Assembly: GCF_005869875.1 (NCBI RefSeq)
Contig: NZ_VAWG01000001.1
Location: 1-64,000, forward strand
DNA length: 64,000 bases
Direction of reading: 5' to 3'
Source: Paenibacillus pinistramenti
Lineage (GTDB): Bacteria > Bacillota > Bacilli > Paenibacillales > Paenibacillaceae
Under the pieces are notes generated by a model. It was not told the DNA's origin, did not search any database, and was given only the letters and a program-made list of their open reading frames with translations. Positions 35,762-44,646 of the stretch are shown here, piece after piece. Position 1 is the first letter of the stretch; every line of letters begins with the position of its first letter. The position numbers and the translations under genes are program-made.

Positions 35762-38650
35762 TTATTCACCCTTTACTGCGCCTTCCTCGGCGCGATTTTC
35801 CATAGGTTCAAGCCACTCCGCGATCCGGGGGACCATTTGGCTTAGCGGCATATGCTCCATCTTGGGACCCGGGAGGGAATATAGAAAATGCTTGCCATAA
35901 TAGGTATCCAGAATCCGTGTATCGTACACAATAACGATTCCCTTATCCCTCGAGGTCCGGACCAGCCGGCCAAACCCCTGCTTAAAGCGGATAACCGCCT
36001 GCGGCACGGAGAGCTTGGTGAACGGGTTCTTCTTCTGCTGCTGCAGACGTTCGCTCTTGGCTTCCACCAGCGGATGATTCGGAGGCTGAAACGGAAGACG
36101 GACAATGGCCAGGCTTGTCAAAGCGTCACCCGGAATATCAACGCCCTCCCAGAAGCTGCTCGTTCCAAGCAGAACCGAAGCATCCTTGCTCTGAAAGCGT
36201 CTCGTCAATTTGGTCCGGCTGCCGCTGTCCATTCCCTGCCCGATCACCGTAATCTGATGAGCGGAGAGCTTCTCCTTAAGCGGTTCGTACACCTGCTTGA
36301 GCATCCGGTACGAAGTGAACAGGACAAGCATCCTGCCGTTTGTTGCAGCTGCCGATTCGGCCAGAGAATCAACGAGTGTATTTACAAAATGAGCATCGCC
36401 GACGCTGCCTTTCACACTTGGAAAATCCCGCGGAATCACGAGCAGCGCCTGCTCTCTGTAATTAAAAGGAGAAGGAAGAATCGCGGTATTAAGCCGGTTC
36501 TGCTCACCCGCATCCTTCAATCCCAGCTGATCGATCATATAATCAAAGGATTTGTCTACGGTCAGGGTCGCTGAAGTCATGACAACACTCTTCCTCTTGT
36601 CGAAGAAGTACGTCTGCAGCTGCTTGCTGACATCAATCGGAACCGCGTAGAGCTGAAGGGACTTGCTGCGGTAATGGCCGTTGGCTTCCAGCCAGTAGAC
36701 ATTATCCTCGCTGTCCAGCTTCATGAAGCTGCGCAGGGAATCGCGTTCACTGCCGAGATCCTTGAGCAGTCCGCCTATATCTGTCAGAAGCCCTTCGGCG
36801 CCGTAATCCTCCTGCTCTTCCTTGATTTCAGCCAGCAGCCGGTCTCCTTTGCGCAGCACCTCGCTGATGGAGACATGAATCTGATTCTCCAGGACGCTTA
36901 AGATCTCCCACTGCTCCGGTTTCCGGGAGGGGAGGAGTCTTTTTACAAATTGTCCCGGCTCTCCCGGCGCTGCGTCGCTGCGTTCCGACATCAGCCCGAA
37001 CATCAGCTCCGTCAGTTTGTCCCAGCTCTCCTTCACTTCAAGCAGGGCAGGATAGAGAGAGTCAATGGTCTCCGCCCAGCCCGAAGCCTTCTCGGCTCCA
37101 GACGATGCAAGCAGAAGCCGGAGATTCGGCAGCTGGCCGGTGCGGCTGTCTTTAAACAGCCGGGTTAATGTATGGATAAAGGAAAAATAATTCATATGCA
37201 GACCCAAATGTTTGCCTGCTACATCCTCAAGATGATGGGCTTCGTCGATGACAAGCCTCTCGTAAGCGGGCAGCAGCTGATGGCCTGCCTGTATATCAGT
37301 AAAGAGCTTCGAATGATTGGTAATGACAACATCGGCTACACTTGCTTCATGTTTGGCGCGGTGATAGAAGCATTTGCGGAACCAGGGACAGGCGCGTCCC
37401 AGACAAGAGTCCGATTCGCTGGCAACCGTATCCCAGAAATCGCCTCCGCGGCCGAGATTCAGCTCCTCTGCATCCCCTGTTTCCGTCTGGCTTAACCAGA
37501 CGATCATCTGGGCAGCCGTAATGGAATCCTCTTTAGGACTTACAAAGTCACGCCGGCTGAGCTTGTGTTCAAACTTGCGCAGACATAAATAGTGCTGCCT
37601 TCCTTTAAATACCGCTGCCCGGAAAGGAAATGGCACGGCTTCCGTCAATAACGGGATATCCCGTTCCCTAAGCTGCTCCTGCAGATTAATGGTATGAGTG
37701 CTGACCATGACCTTCTCCCCGGTTTTGACCGAGGAATAAATGGCAGGCAGCAGATAGCCAAGGCTTTTTCCCGTGCCGGTTCCGGCTTCCACAAGCAGAT
37801 GCTTATCTTCAGCAAAAGCCTGCTCCACCTCATGGAGCATAATGTTCTGCGCTTCCCGCTCCTCGTAATAAGGCAGCTTGAGCTTCAGGTTGTCCTGAAC
37901 CTGTCCCAGAAAGCTTTCAAAGGTTACGCCGGAGAGCGGATTCTCTTCCATTTCATGCCTAGCAGGCAGAATATCCATCCAGTCGTCACTGGCAAGCGCA
38001 AACTGCCGGTAATAAATATAACCAGCATCATCGGTTTGCTCCGCCCGGCTTTCCCGTTCCGCTAAGAGGGCATCAAAAAACCAGCCCAAATCACTGTCCT
38101 CCGCAGCAAATAAATCCGCAAGCCTCTGAATTGTAATCAGAGGAAGCTCAGCAAGCTCCTCCAGACACTTCAGAAAGATCAGAGCCGTAGCGACAGCGTC
38201 GCTGTCCGCCTGGTGCGGACGGTCATGCTGCAGCCCGAATTCCGAGCTGACAAGCCCGAGCTGGTAGGAATGAAGGGATGGAAAGCAAATTTTCAAGAAA
38301 TCCATCGTATCCAGAATGCGGCCTGTAAAAGGAAGATAACCGCTGCTATCCAAAGCCTGCTGCAGGAAATTAAAGTCGAAAGCGACATTGTGGCCTACCA
38401 GCACCACATCCTCCAGCAGAGGGACCATTTCCATCAGCACTTCATCAATCGCAGGCGCATCGGCAACATCTTCTTCGGTAATGCCAGTCAATCCCGTAAT
38501 GAATGGAGGGATCGGCACACCTGGTTTGACATAAGAAGAATAAACCTTTGAAATGGTGGAATCATGATCTATGATGGCAAGCCCTACCTGAATAATTTCG
38601 TCAGAGGACTGATTACCTGTCGTTTCAAAATCAAGCACAGCATACTTCAT
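35762..38650 (-). CDS. dinG: DinG-family helicase with N-terminal DEDDh exonuclease
   Basis: A 962-residue nuclease-helicase of the Bacillota type. An exonuclease domain (about 1-165) has FETTG, GHNVAFDFNFLQ and HQADSDA, all DEDDh acidic residues and the His. The XPD-like helicase follows, with Walker A EAGTGTGKS (288-296) and DEAH (469-472). Four cysteines, at about 356, 416, 421 and 427, match the iron-sulfur arrangement of XPD/DinG, unlike S. aureus DinG, which lacks the cluster. Motif VI is QGFGRLVRTSRDKG. It probably acts in repair or replication of structured DNA. It is the first gene of the dinG-rex-mtaD-ypmB transcript. Confidence 0.94.
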   Translation of the reverse strand: MKYAVLDFETTGNQSSDEIIQVGLAIIDHDSTISKVYSSYVKPGVPIPPFITGLTGITEEDVADAPAIDEVLMEMVPLLEDVVLVGHNVAFDFNFLQQALDSSGYLPFTGRILDTMDFLKICFPSLHSYQLGLVSSEFGLQHDRPHQADSDAVATALIFLKCLEELAELPLITIQRLADLFAAEDSDLGWFFDALLAERESRAEQTDDAGYIYYRQFALASDDWMDILPARHEMEENPLSGVTFESFLGQVQDNLKLKLPYYEEREAQNIMLHEVEQAFAEDKHLLVEAGTGTGKSLGYLLPAIYSSVKTGEKVMVSTHTINLQEQLRERDIPLLTEAVPFPFRAAVFKGRQHYLCLRKFEHKLSRRDFVSPKEDSITAAQMIVWLSQTETGDAEELNLGRGGDFWDTVASESDSCLGRACPWFRKCFYHRAKHEASVADVVITNHSKLFTDIQAGHQLLPAYERLVIDEAHHLEDVAGKHLGLHMNYFSFIHTLTRLFKDSRTGQLPNLRLLLASSGAEKASGWAETIDSLYPALLEVKESWDKLTELMFGLMSERSDAAPGEPGQFVKRLLPSRKPEQWEILSVLENQIHVSISEVLRKGDRLLAEIKEEQEDYGAEGLLTDIGGLLKDLGSERDSLRSFMKLDSEDNVYWLEANGHYRSKSLQLYAVPIDVSKQLQTYFFDKRKSVVMTSATLTVDKSFDYMIDQLGLKDAGEQNRLNTAILPSPFNYREQALLVIPRDFPSVKGSVGDAHFVNTLVDSLAESAAATNGRMLVLFTSYRMLKQVYEPLKEKLSAHQITVIGQGMDSGSRTKLTRRFQSKDASVLLGTSSFWEGVDIPGDALTSLAIVRLPFQPPNHPLVEAKSERLQQQKKNPFTKLSVPQAVIRFKQGFGRLVRTSRDKGIVIVYDTRILDTYYGKHFLYSLPGPKMEHMPLSQMVPRIAEWLEPMENRAEEGAVKGE

Positions 38651-38795
38651 TGGTTTGTAAAATCCCTTTCTTTCGGGGTCTATCCCCTAGCATAACAAAA
38701 AATAACCCGTTTGAAAATTAAACGGCAGACCGGCAGGTGAAATGCTGCACGTGGACAGCCTTGGACCACGTTTCAGTTTTCACAAGTGCTGTCTG

Positions 38796-38822
38796 AAAAA
38801 AACGATGCGTTTTCACGCATCG
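38796..38822 (-). terminator. Terminator after the 209-aa TPR-like gene
   Basis: CGATGCG/CGCATCG stem (38803-38809 with 38816-38822), a six-base loop, and seven T on the minus strand (A-run 38796-38802). Confidence 0.85.
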
Positions 38823-38839
38823 CCTACGCATTGGCCGCT

Positions 38840-39469
38840 TCACAAGAAAGTATGCAGCTGGCCCTCAAATTGAAAAGCTCCCTTGTTCGCCATGCACGCC
38901 TCCAGGTTGGCTAGAGGCTCCGGCAGGCTGGGGTCAAGCTTATACGCAGTTAAAAATAATTCCCGCGCCTTCTCCGGGCGGCTCTCCATTGCCGCAATGC
39001 AGCCGAGCGCGTTGCAGCAGACGGCTTTAAGCCTCCTGTCCTCACCGTGAGTCAGAATATAGCTGAAATAACCGGCCGCATTCTTCCGGTCGTCCAAATG
39101 GATGCAGCAGGCTGCAAGGAACAGCAGCGGAAGCGGACTGTCCGGGTATTGGCAGGAAGCGTGCTCAAACTGCTCGGAGGCCTGTTTGTACATTTGCAGG
39201 CTGAAATACCCTTGCCCTCTTTCGAATGGTCCTCCATCCAGCTCTACAATCTTCAGCTGGCTTGGAGCCTCGAAATTCCCGCATTTCCTGCGGATTTCCC
39301 CCATTTTCTCTTCCAGGGTCATCCATTCCTCGATAATGCCGTCACTCATTTGCTTCAGTACTTTCCATTTCATGCCCAGCACCTGCTTCTGTTCGCCGGT
39401 AGCAGCCGGATAGTAGCGGGCGATCTCCTCCAGTGTGCTGTTCATCTCCGCAAAGATATGTTCAAACAT
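38840..39469 (-). CDS. TPR-like protein of unknown function (209 aa)
   Basis: A soluble helical protein with no signal peptide. The N-terminal third is charged and possibly coiled coil (about 10-65). Residues 85-205 look like three to four tetratricopeptide-type repeats, with FERGQGYFSLQMYKQASEQFEHA, ALGCIAAMESRPEKARELFLTAYKLDP as the clearest (given by their ends: F-E-R-G to F-E-H-A, and A-L-G-C to K-L-D-P). It is inserted between panD and dinG, which are neighbours in B. subtilis. It is a single-gene unit with its own terminator. A protein-interaction role is expected; partner unknown. Confidence 0.75.
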   Translation of the reverse strand: MFEHIFAEMNSTLEEIARYYPAATGEQKQVLGMKWKVLKQMSDGIIEEWMTLEEKMGEIRRKCGNFEAPSQLKIVELDGGPFERGQGYFSLQMYKQASEQFEHASCQYPDSPLPLLFLAACCIHLDDRKNAAGYFSYILTHGEDRRLKAVCCNALGCIAAMESRPEKARELFLTAYKLDPSLPEPLANLEACMANKGAFQFEGQLHTFL

Positions 39470-39670
39470 TACCCCACCTCACTGAATAAAAAATGAAATC
39501 AGTGCGAAACTGAACCGGAAATTTAGATTGGTTCAGGTTTATCTTCATTTTTTGTTCAAGCGGGCTTTTTCATTCTGCAGACCAATGATTACATAACGGG
39601 ACCAGCTTTCTCTTGAGCAGGCCATTCTTATTGAACCCAAGGCCTCATGCCCTCAAGTCCTTCATCCGCA

Positions 39671-40054
39671 TCAGCGGACGGTAGCGTGCATTTCCTTGTC
39701 GGCGGATTCGCTCGGGCGGTTGTTCTCGTCAACAAACACTACAGTCGGCCGGTGATTCTTCAGCTCCTCCGGAGACATTTGCGCATAAGAGATAATAATG
39801 ACACTGTCTCCAGGCTGCACCAGACGGGCTGCAGCGCCGTTCAGGCAGATCACACCGCTGCCGCGGGGTCCTGTAATGACGTAGGTTTCGAGACGGGCGC
39901 CGTTGTTGTTGTTCACAATCTGCACCTTTTCGTTCTCAAGCAGATCGGCTGCTTCCATCAAATCCTCATCAATGGTAATGCTGCCGACATAATTCAAATT
40001 CGCTTCGGTAACCGTAGCGCGGTGGATCTTGGATTTCATCATCGTTCTATACAT
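39671..40054 (-). CDS. panD: Aspartate 1-decarboxylase
   Basis: Makes beta-alanine for pantothenate. The 127-residue proenzyme cuts itself at Gly-Ser in NYVGSITID to create the pyruvoyl group. [13 protein letters not shown] and [14 protein letters not shown] match the family. Start 40054 ([15 protein letters not shown]) agrees with the B. subtilis protein; an AAGGA site lies a little far upstream, inside panC. The gene overlaps panC by eight bases. Confidence 0.96.
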   Translation of the reverse strand: MYRTMMKSKIHRATVTEANLNYVGSITIDEDLMEAADLLENEKVQIVNNNNGARLETYVITGPRGSGVICLNGAAARLVQPGDSVIIISYAQMSPEELKNHRPTVVFVDENNRPSESADKEMHATVR

Positions 40055-40949
40055 GAAGGGCCACGTCCTTTTTCTCAAATAACATATTGTCAATCAAGCG
40101 GGTGTTCCCAAATTTCACGGCCAGTGCAGCGATAAGATCCCCCTGGTAATCGTCTATACGGACTTGCTCGTCAAGCGGCTCCAGCTCCGGAAACGTAAGC
40201 ACGTCTACATAATCAATCTCTGCTAACGGCTTGGACTGGATTCGCTCGGTCAGCCTGCGCTTCAGTTCGCCTGCGGTGGTCACTTTATGCTCCGTCACCA
40301 GGTCGTAAGCTTCCTTCAGGGAAGCCGAAAGAATCAGAGCCTGCGCACGCTGTTCGCCGGTCAAATACACATTGCGGGAGCTGAGCGCCAGCCCGTCGCT
40401 TTCGCGCACGATCGGACAAGGCACAAGCTGCACGTCCATATTCAAATCACGCACCATCTGGCTGAGGACCGCAACCTGCTGCGCATCCTTCATCCCGAAG
40501 TAGGCAAAGTCCGGATTCACAATGTGGAACAGCTTTGCTACTACTGTGGTAACGCCGTCAAAATGACCGGGACGCGAAGCGCCGCATAAGCGGGAGGTGA
40601 GCTCCTCTACCCGGATTTTGGTTTTGGTAGGCTGCGGATACATGTGCTCCACTTCCGGCATAAAGACGATATCGACCTTCTCTTTCTCTGCCAGAGCCAA
40701 ATCACGGGCGGCATCCCGCGGATACCGGTCAAGGTCTTCATTCGGTCCAAACTGGATCGGATTCACAAAAATACTGAGGACAACCACGTCGCTGCTTCTT
40801 GCCTCACGGAGCAGGCTGGCGTGTCCTTCATGGAGGAAACCCATGGTCGGAACAAGGCCTACTGTCAGCTCATGCCCCTGTTTGGCCGCTTCAAAGCGGC
40901 GGCGTTTCAATTCCTGCTGAAGCTCTTTAGGTTCTTTAATCGTGATCAT
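40047..40949 (-). CDS. panC: Pantothenate synthetase
   Basis: Joins pantoate and beta-alanine using ATP. The 300 residues show the HIGH-like [40 protein letters not shown] and the KMSKS-equivalent ALSSRNVYL. It overlaps panB by four bases (ATGA) and panD by eight, so panB-panC-panD is a tightly coupled operon. Length is normal. Confidence 0.96.
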   Translation of the reverse strand: MITIKEPKELQQELKRRRFEAAKQGHELTVGLVPTMGFLHEGHASLLREARSSDVVVLSIFVNPIQFGPNEDLDRYPRDAARDLALAEKEKVDIVFMPEVEHMYPQPTKTKIRVEELTSRLCGASRPGHFDGVTTVVAKLFHIVNPDFAYFGMKDAQQVAVLSQMVRDLNMDVQLVPCPIVRESDGLALSSRNVYLTGEQRAQALILSASLKEAYDLVTEHKVTTAGELKRRLTERIQSKPLAEIDYVDVLTFPELEPLDEQVRIDDYQGDLIAALAVKFGNTRLIDNMLFEKKDVALHV

Positions 40950-41869
40950 CTTGCAGCGCCAACCTTTCTCTCTGCTTCATTGTCTGTTTGCTGCACAGCC
41001 TCCTGCTCAGGCTTGCTCTCCTTATTGCCGTACAGGGAGCCGACGACCCCTTCTTCCGCACCGAACACATGCTGCTCAGCCGGGAACAGACCGCCCTTCA
41101 CTTCTTTCACATAACCTTCAATTCCCGCTTTGATCAGCGAACCTGCATCGGCAAAAGTCTTAACGAACCGCTTCTCGCGGTAGTTATCCGTATATTTAAC
41201 CAAATCATGGAATACAAGCACCTGTCCGCTGCAGCCGCGGCCGGCTCCGATTCCAATCGTCGGGATTTCGAGCAGCTTGGTAATTTCAGCCGCCACTTCT
41301 TCCGTTACTAATTCGAGCACAACGCCAAATGCCCCCGCTTCCTGCAGCGCTTTGGCGTCTTCCAGCAGACGGCGCGCATCCTTGGCATCTTTGCCTTGGA
41401 TACGATAGCCTCCAAGCTGATTGACCGACTGAGGCGTTAAGCCGATATGGCCCAGTACAGGTACGCCTGCACGGACGACAGCCGCAACCGTATCCGCGAT
41501 TTCGGCTCCGCCCTCCATCTTGACGGCATGGACGTGTCCTTCCTGCATCAGCCGTCTTACGCCGCGCAGCGTTTCATCCAGACTGCCGTGGTAGGTCATA
41601 AACGGCATATCCGCAACAATAAAAGTATGCTCCGCGCCTCTCGCAACAGAACGGGAGTGGTAAACCATATCATCAAGGGTTACGGGAATTGTCGAATCGT
41701 AGCCAAGCACCACATTGCCCAGGGAGTCTCCGACCAGCAGCATATCTACCCCCGCTTCTTCAGCAAGCCTTGCCGATGGATAATCATAGGCGGTAACCAT
41801 GGCGATCGGTTCGCCTTTCCGCTTCATCTTTTTTAATTTCAAAATGTTAAGAGCCTGTTTTGATGCCAT
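40946..41869 (-). CDS. panB: 3-methyl-2-oxobutanoate hydroxymethyltransferase
   Basis: First committed step of pantothenate synthesis (ketopantoate from 2-oxoisovalerate). The 307 residues have MVTAYDYPSARLAEEAGVDM at the front, LVGDSLGNVVLGYDST, metal and substrate residues in VKMEGG, and GHIGLTPQSV. A charged tail of about 35 residues after GVVGSLYGNKES is longer than usual. Start 41869 follows GAGGAG by ten bases. The gene lies 66 bases downstream of a terminator hairpin at the end of a structured leader, so it is likely attenuated. Confidence 0.95.
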   Translation of the reverse strand: MASKQALNILKLKKMKRKGEPIAMVTAYDYPSARLAEEAGVDMLLVGDSLGNVVLGYDSTIPVTLDDMVYHSRSVARGAEHTFIVADMPFMTYHGSLDETLRGVRRLMQEGHVHAVKMEGGAEIADTVAAVVRAGVPVLGHIGLTPQSVNQLGGYRIQGKDAKDARRLLEDAKALQEAGAFGVVLELVTEEVAAEITKLLEIPTIGIGAGRGCSGQVLVFHDLVKYTDNYREKRFVKTFADAGSLIKAGIEGYVKEVKGGLFPAEQHVFGAEEGVVGSLYGNKESKPEQEAVQQTDNEAERKVGAAR

Positions 41870-41935
41870 TTTATCATTTCTCCTCTCGTAGTCGGCCTGT
41901 CCGGCGAACCGGACAATTTTACCTTTAAACATGAC

Positions 41936-41965
41936 AAAAAAGCCTTTAGTTTACACTAAAAAGGC
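41936..41965 (-). terminator. Attenuator-like terminator in front of panB
   Basis: GCC-TTTAGT pairs with ACTAAA-(two-base bulge)-GGC around a four-base loop, followed by six T on the minus strand. It lies between the promoter at about 42140 and the panB ribosome site, so it can only act within the panB transcript or end read-through from birA. Confidence 0.75.
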
Positions 41966-42132
41966 CCGAAAGTCCTAAGAAGAGTCACATGGCGATCGTC
42001 CCTTCTGTCTCGGTCCTTTCGGCTCAGAGCAGAATCCAGGCGTAACCGGAAATAACATAACCAACAATTTCATATTACGAAAAATAAATACTGCCCCAAG
42101 AGTGCTGTTCGGATAATCCGATACCGCCTCAT
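41966..42132 (-). promoter_or_regulatory. Structured leader RNA of panBCD (candidate pan motif)
   Basis: About 170 bases between a good -10 element and the terminator. One helix at 42003-42034 pairs TTCTG with CAGAA and CTC with GAG, leaving a single bulged A on the 3' arm, and has a CC-GAAA-GG tip. A second small hairpin, CGGAT/ATCCG, lies near 42110-42120. Bulged-A helices upstream of panB are the hallmark of the described pan RNA motif in Bacillota; I match it by position and this one trait only, from memory. The ligand of that motif is not known to me. Confidence 0.5.
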
Positions 42133-42138
42133 AGGGAC

Positions 42139-42147
42139 AGTATAACA
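42139..42147 (-). promoter_or_regulatory. Extended -10 promoter for panBCD
   Basis: Minus-strand TGTTATACT, an extended -10 element (TG-N-TATACT). A TTGACA lies further upstream (42167-42172), but its 24-base spacing is too long for normal use. The start of transcription would be near 42132. Confidence 0.5.
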
Positions 42148-42182
42148 AATGACGTTAACTTTTTCATCTGTCAATTTTCATT

Positions 42183-42215
42183 TTCATTTGCCATTCATTG
42201 GCGGTTCATTGACGG
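42183..42215. repeat. 11-bp tandem repeat over the birA stop
   Basis: Units at 42183-42193, 42194-42204 and 42205-42215 (ttcatttgcca, ttcattggcgg, ttcattgacgg). The birA stop codon is at 42206-42208, in the last unit; the others are downstream copies. Confidence 0.75.
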
Positions 42216-43243
42216 TTAATAGTGACGTCACCGGAGAAGACCTTTTCAGTGTCCCCGTTTGCCAGCTGAATGACCAGCGCACCTGAAGGGTCAAGCGACA
42301 CGGCTGTACCCGACAGCTCCCGGTTCACCATCCGGACCGTAACCTCTTTATGCAGGCTGACCGATAATGCCTCCCATAATGCGGCGACCGGACCAAACCC
42401 CTCATCCAGATACAGGTTGTACAGCTTCTCCATTTCATTCATGATCCCGCCCGCCAGCTGCGCACGGTCCACAATCTGTCCGGCTTCAATTCTAAGGGAA
42501 GTCATGATGGAAGCGAGCTCATCCGGAAGCTCATCGGCCTGCATGTTGACGTCAATCCCGATTCCGACAATGCAGTATTTGATCCGTTCGTCTTCACCCG
42601 AGGATTCGAGCAGAATTCCGCAGCTCTTCCGGCCGCCAATCAAAATATCATTCGGCCATTTAATGCCGGCGTCCACTTTAGCGACAGTCCGGATCGCCCG
42701 GCATACCGCTACTGCCGTCATAAGCGTCAGCTGAGAAGCGGATCCGAGCGGCAAAGAAGGCCGCAGAAGCAGGCTCATCCATAGTCCGTTCCCGGGCGGA
42801 GAATACCACGTTCTCCCCATCCGTCCTTTGCCTTTCGTCTGCTCTTCGGCGATGACCAGCGTTCCTTCCGGCGCGTCCTGCTCGGCCAGCATTCTGACCT
42901 CATCCTGAGTCGATTCCGTGACCGGCAGCAGCTTCAGATTTCGTCCGAGCACGGATGTTTTGAAGGCCAGCATAAGCTCGAACGCTGCCAGCCTGGAAGG
43001 TTCACCGGTTAACCGGTATCCTTTGCGGGATACCGCTTCAAACTCATACCCGGCTTCACGCAGCTTGTTGATCTGCTTCCAGACAGCCGTTCTGCTGATC
43101 CCGAGCCGGCGGCTGATCTCCCCGCCGGATATATATTCCCCTGCATGTTCCTTGAACATACGCAGCAGCAGCTGTTCAGGCTGCTCGGATTCAAGATTTG
43201 ATTCAAGATTATTCGATTCAACCTGATTTGATTCAGATTCCAT
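42206..43243 (-). CDS. birA: Biotin operon repressor / biotin-protein ligase
   Basis: Attaches biotin to carboxylases and, as a dimer with biotinyl-AMP, represses biotin genes. The 345 residues have an N-terminal helix-turn-helix (about 25-80, with ISRRLGISRTAVWKQINKL), a catalytic domain with GKGRMGRTWYSPPGNGLW and KWPNDILIGG, and a C-terminal SH3-like domain (about 290-345). Residues 1-20 are an unusual Glu-Ser-Asn repeat encoded by tandem DNA repeats. ATG 43243 lies inside the end of cca, whose last codons supply the GGAG ribosome site. It is the last gene of the ypjD-to-birA operon. Confidence 0.94.
   Translation of the reverse strand: MESESNQVESNNLESNLESEQPEQLLLRMFKEHAGEYISGGEISRRLGISRTAVWKQINKLREAGYEFEAVSRKGYRLTGEPSRLAAFELMLAFKTSVLGRNLKLLPVTESTQDEVRMLAEQDAPEGTLVIAEEQTKGKGRMGRTWYSPPGNGLWMSLLLRPSLPLGSASQLTLMTAVAVCRAIRTVAKVDAGIKWPNDILIGGRKSCGILLESSGEDERIKYCIVGIGIDVNMQADELPDELASIMTSLRIEAGQIVDRAQLAGGIMNEMEKLYNLYLDEGFGPVAALWEALSVSLHKEVTVRMVNRELSGTAVSLDPSGALVIQLANGDTEKVFSGDVTINRQ
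43189..43243. repeat. In-frame repeat at the birA N-terminus
   Basis: About three degenerate 12-15-bp units with a GAATC(A/G)AAT core on the minus strand, encoding repeated ESN-type tripeptides in the first 20 residues of BirA. Confidence 0.7.
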
Positions 43244-44582
43244 GTTCAAAACGCTCCTTCACCGCATTCAGCAGCGCCGGCTGCTCATTAGAAAGGTCAC
43301 CGGACGCTACCTGCTCCAGCAGCTCTTTCATCAGTTCGCCCAGCCACGGGCCTCCGCGGCGTCCGCTCAGCGCCATCACTTCACCCGCCGTTACAGCGAG
43401 ATCAGACACCTGGTGAACCGGTACCTGTCTGTGCCACTCCTGTGCACGTTCAACGAGCAGAGCACGGTCAGGGTTCCTAAGGGCACCTGCGGATTTCAAT
43501 GTTGTTTCCCGCTCGAGCCAAAGAGCGGTCGCCTCCCTGCCGCAGACAAGCTGAAGCTTTATCCAGCTGCGCCGCCAGTCCATGCCGCCCGAAGGGCTGG
43601 AAGGGCCGGAAGGGCTGAAAGAGCCGGAAGCTCCGGCGGCCCCTTCCTGCGCAGGCTCCAGCAGCCGGGCGGCGGCTTCGTCGAGCTGCAGCACAGAGAC
43701 GACCTGCCGGGTCAGCACACCCGGGAAGGTCCAGGTGCGCAGGAGCGTCTCCGCGTCTGAGGCGGAGACGCCCAGCGCCTGCAGCAGCAGCGACCAGCGC
43801 AGCGCCGGACGTTCCGGCGCAAGCGCAGGCAGCGCTGCCAGGGCGGCCGGGCTGTCCTGCCCGGCCCCGGCAGGCAGCGGCGCTTTGGCCCGCTCCAGCA
43901 GGCCGCTGCGCCGCAGCAGCTCCAGGCCGCGCAGTGGACGCGGCCCGAGCACGATCCGCTCGAGCTCCGAGCGGATCCGTTCCACCGCGATGTACGACAT
44001 GCCATCGCGGCACTGCACAAGCCCGCGCCAGAGGCTTGGGAGCGGCTTGAAGCCGAAGACGGAAGCGAAGCGGACCGCGCGCAGCATGCGCAGCGCGTCC
44101 TCTTCGAACCGTTCTTCGGGCTTCCCGACGCAGCGGATCCAGCCGCGTTCAATGTCGCGGCTGCCTCCGTAAGGATCGAACAGCTGCCCGTCCAGATTCC
44201 GGGCAATTGCGTTCATCGTGAAATCGCGCCGTTTCAAATCTTCGCCGATTCCCTCGACGAACTCAACCTCGGACGGTCTGCGGTGGTCGGCATAACCCGT
44301 TTCCCGGCGGAACGTGGTGACCTCAAACGAGAATCCTTCCAGCAGGACAGTTACCGTGCCGTGCGCAAGCCCTGTTGGCACTGTCCGCTCAAACAAATCT
44401 ATAACCTGCCCGGGCTGCGCAGAAGTCGCAATATCCATATCGTGAACAGCCCGGCCCATCAATTCATCACGGACACAGCCGCCAACGTAATAAGCCTGAT
44501 AACCGGCTGTTTCCAGACGGCGCAGAACCTCATCGCCGGCCGCCGCCATTTCGGGCTCAGCCTGAAGCCAATTCCGTTTCAA
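43233..44582 (-). CDS. cca: CCA tRNA nucleotidyltransferase
   Basis: Adds or repairs the 3' CCA of tRNAs. The 449-residue class II enzyme has the nucleotidyltransferase signature YYVGGCVRDELMGR with the DxD metal site in HDMDIAT, the RRDFTMNAIA motif and RMLRAVRFAS. The C-terminal region contains a Ser/Pro/Gly stretch (about 316-331) encoded by a 9-bp tandem repeat that is not expected in the family. The start is TTG with GGGGG seven bases upstream. Local GC content is higher here than in neighbouring genes. It overlaps birA by 11 bases. Confidence 0.94.
   Translation of the reverse strand: MKRNWLQAEPEMAAAGDEVLRRLETAGYQAYYVGGCVRDELMGRAVHDMDIATSAQPGQVIDLFERTVPTGLAHGTVTVLLEGFSFEVTTFRRETGYADHRRPSEVEFVEGIGEDLKRRDFTMNAIARNLDGQLFDPYGGSRDIERGWIRCVGKPEERFEEDALRMLRAVRFASVFGFKPLPSLWRGLVQCRDGMSYIAVERIRSELERIVLGPRPLRGLELLRRSGLLERAKAPLPAGAGQDSPAALAALPALAPERPALRWSLLLQALGVSASDAETLLRTWTFPGVLTRQVVSVLQLDEAAARLLEPAQEGAAGASGSFSPSGPSSPSGGMDWRRSWIKLQLVCGREATALWLERETTLKSAGALRNPDRALLVERAQEWHRQVPVHQVSDLAVTAGEVMALSGRRGGPWLGELMKELLEQVASGDLSNEQPALLNAVKERFEHGI
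43591..43635. repeat. 9-bp tandem repeat inside cca, five units
   Basis: Five consecutive 9-base units from 43591 to 43635 (gaagggctg, gaagggccg, gaagggctg, aaagagccg, gaagctccg). In frame they encode a run of Ser, Pro, Gly and Phe between two helical parts of the CCA enzyme. Confidence 0.85.
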
Positions 44583-44646
44583 GCTTCATCCCCCGTTTCG
44601 CCAAAACCATCCATGTGCCGGCTCACCAGCCGCCGGCATTACGACC

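Noticed and set aside
39510..39536. CTGAACC/GGTTCAG hairpin downstream of panD
   Set aside because: Seven-base stem with a 13-base loop and no T-run directly after it on the minus strand.
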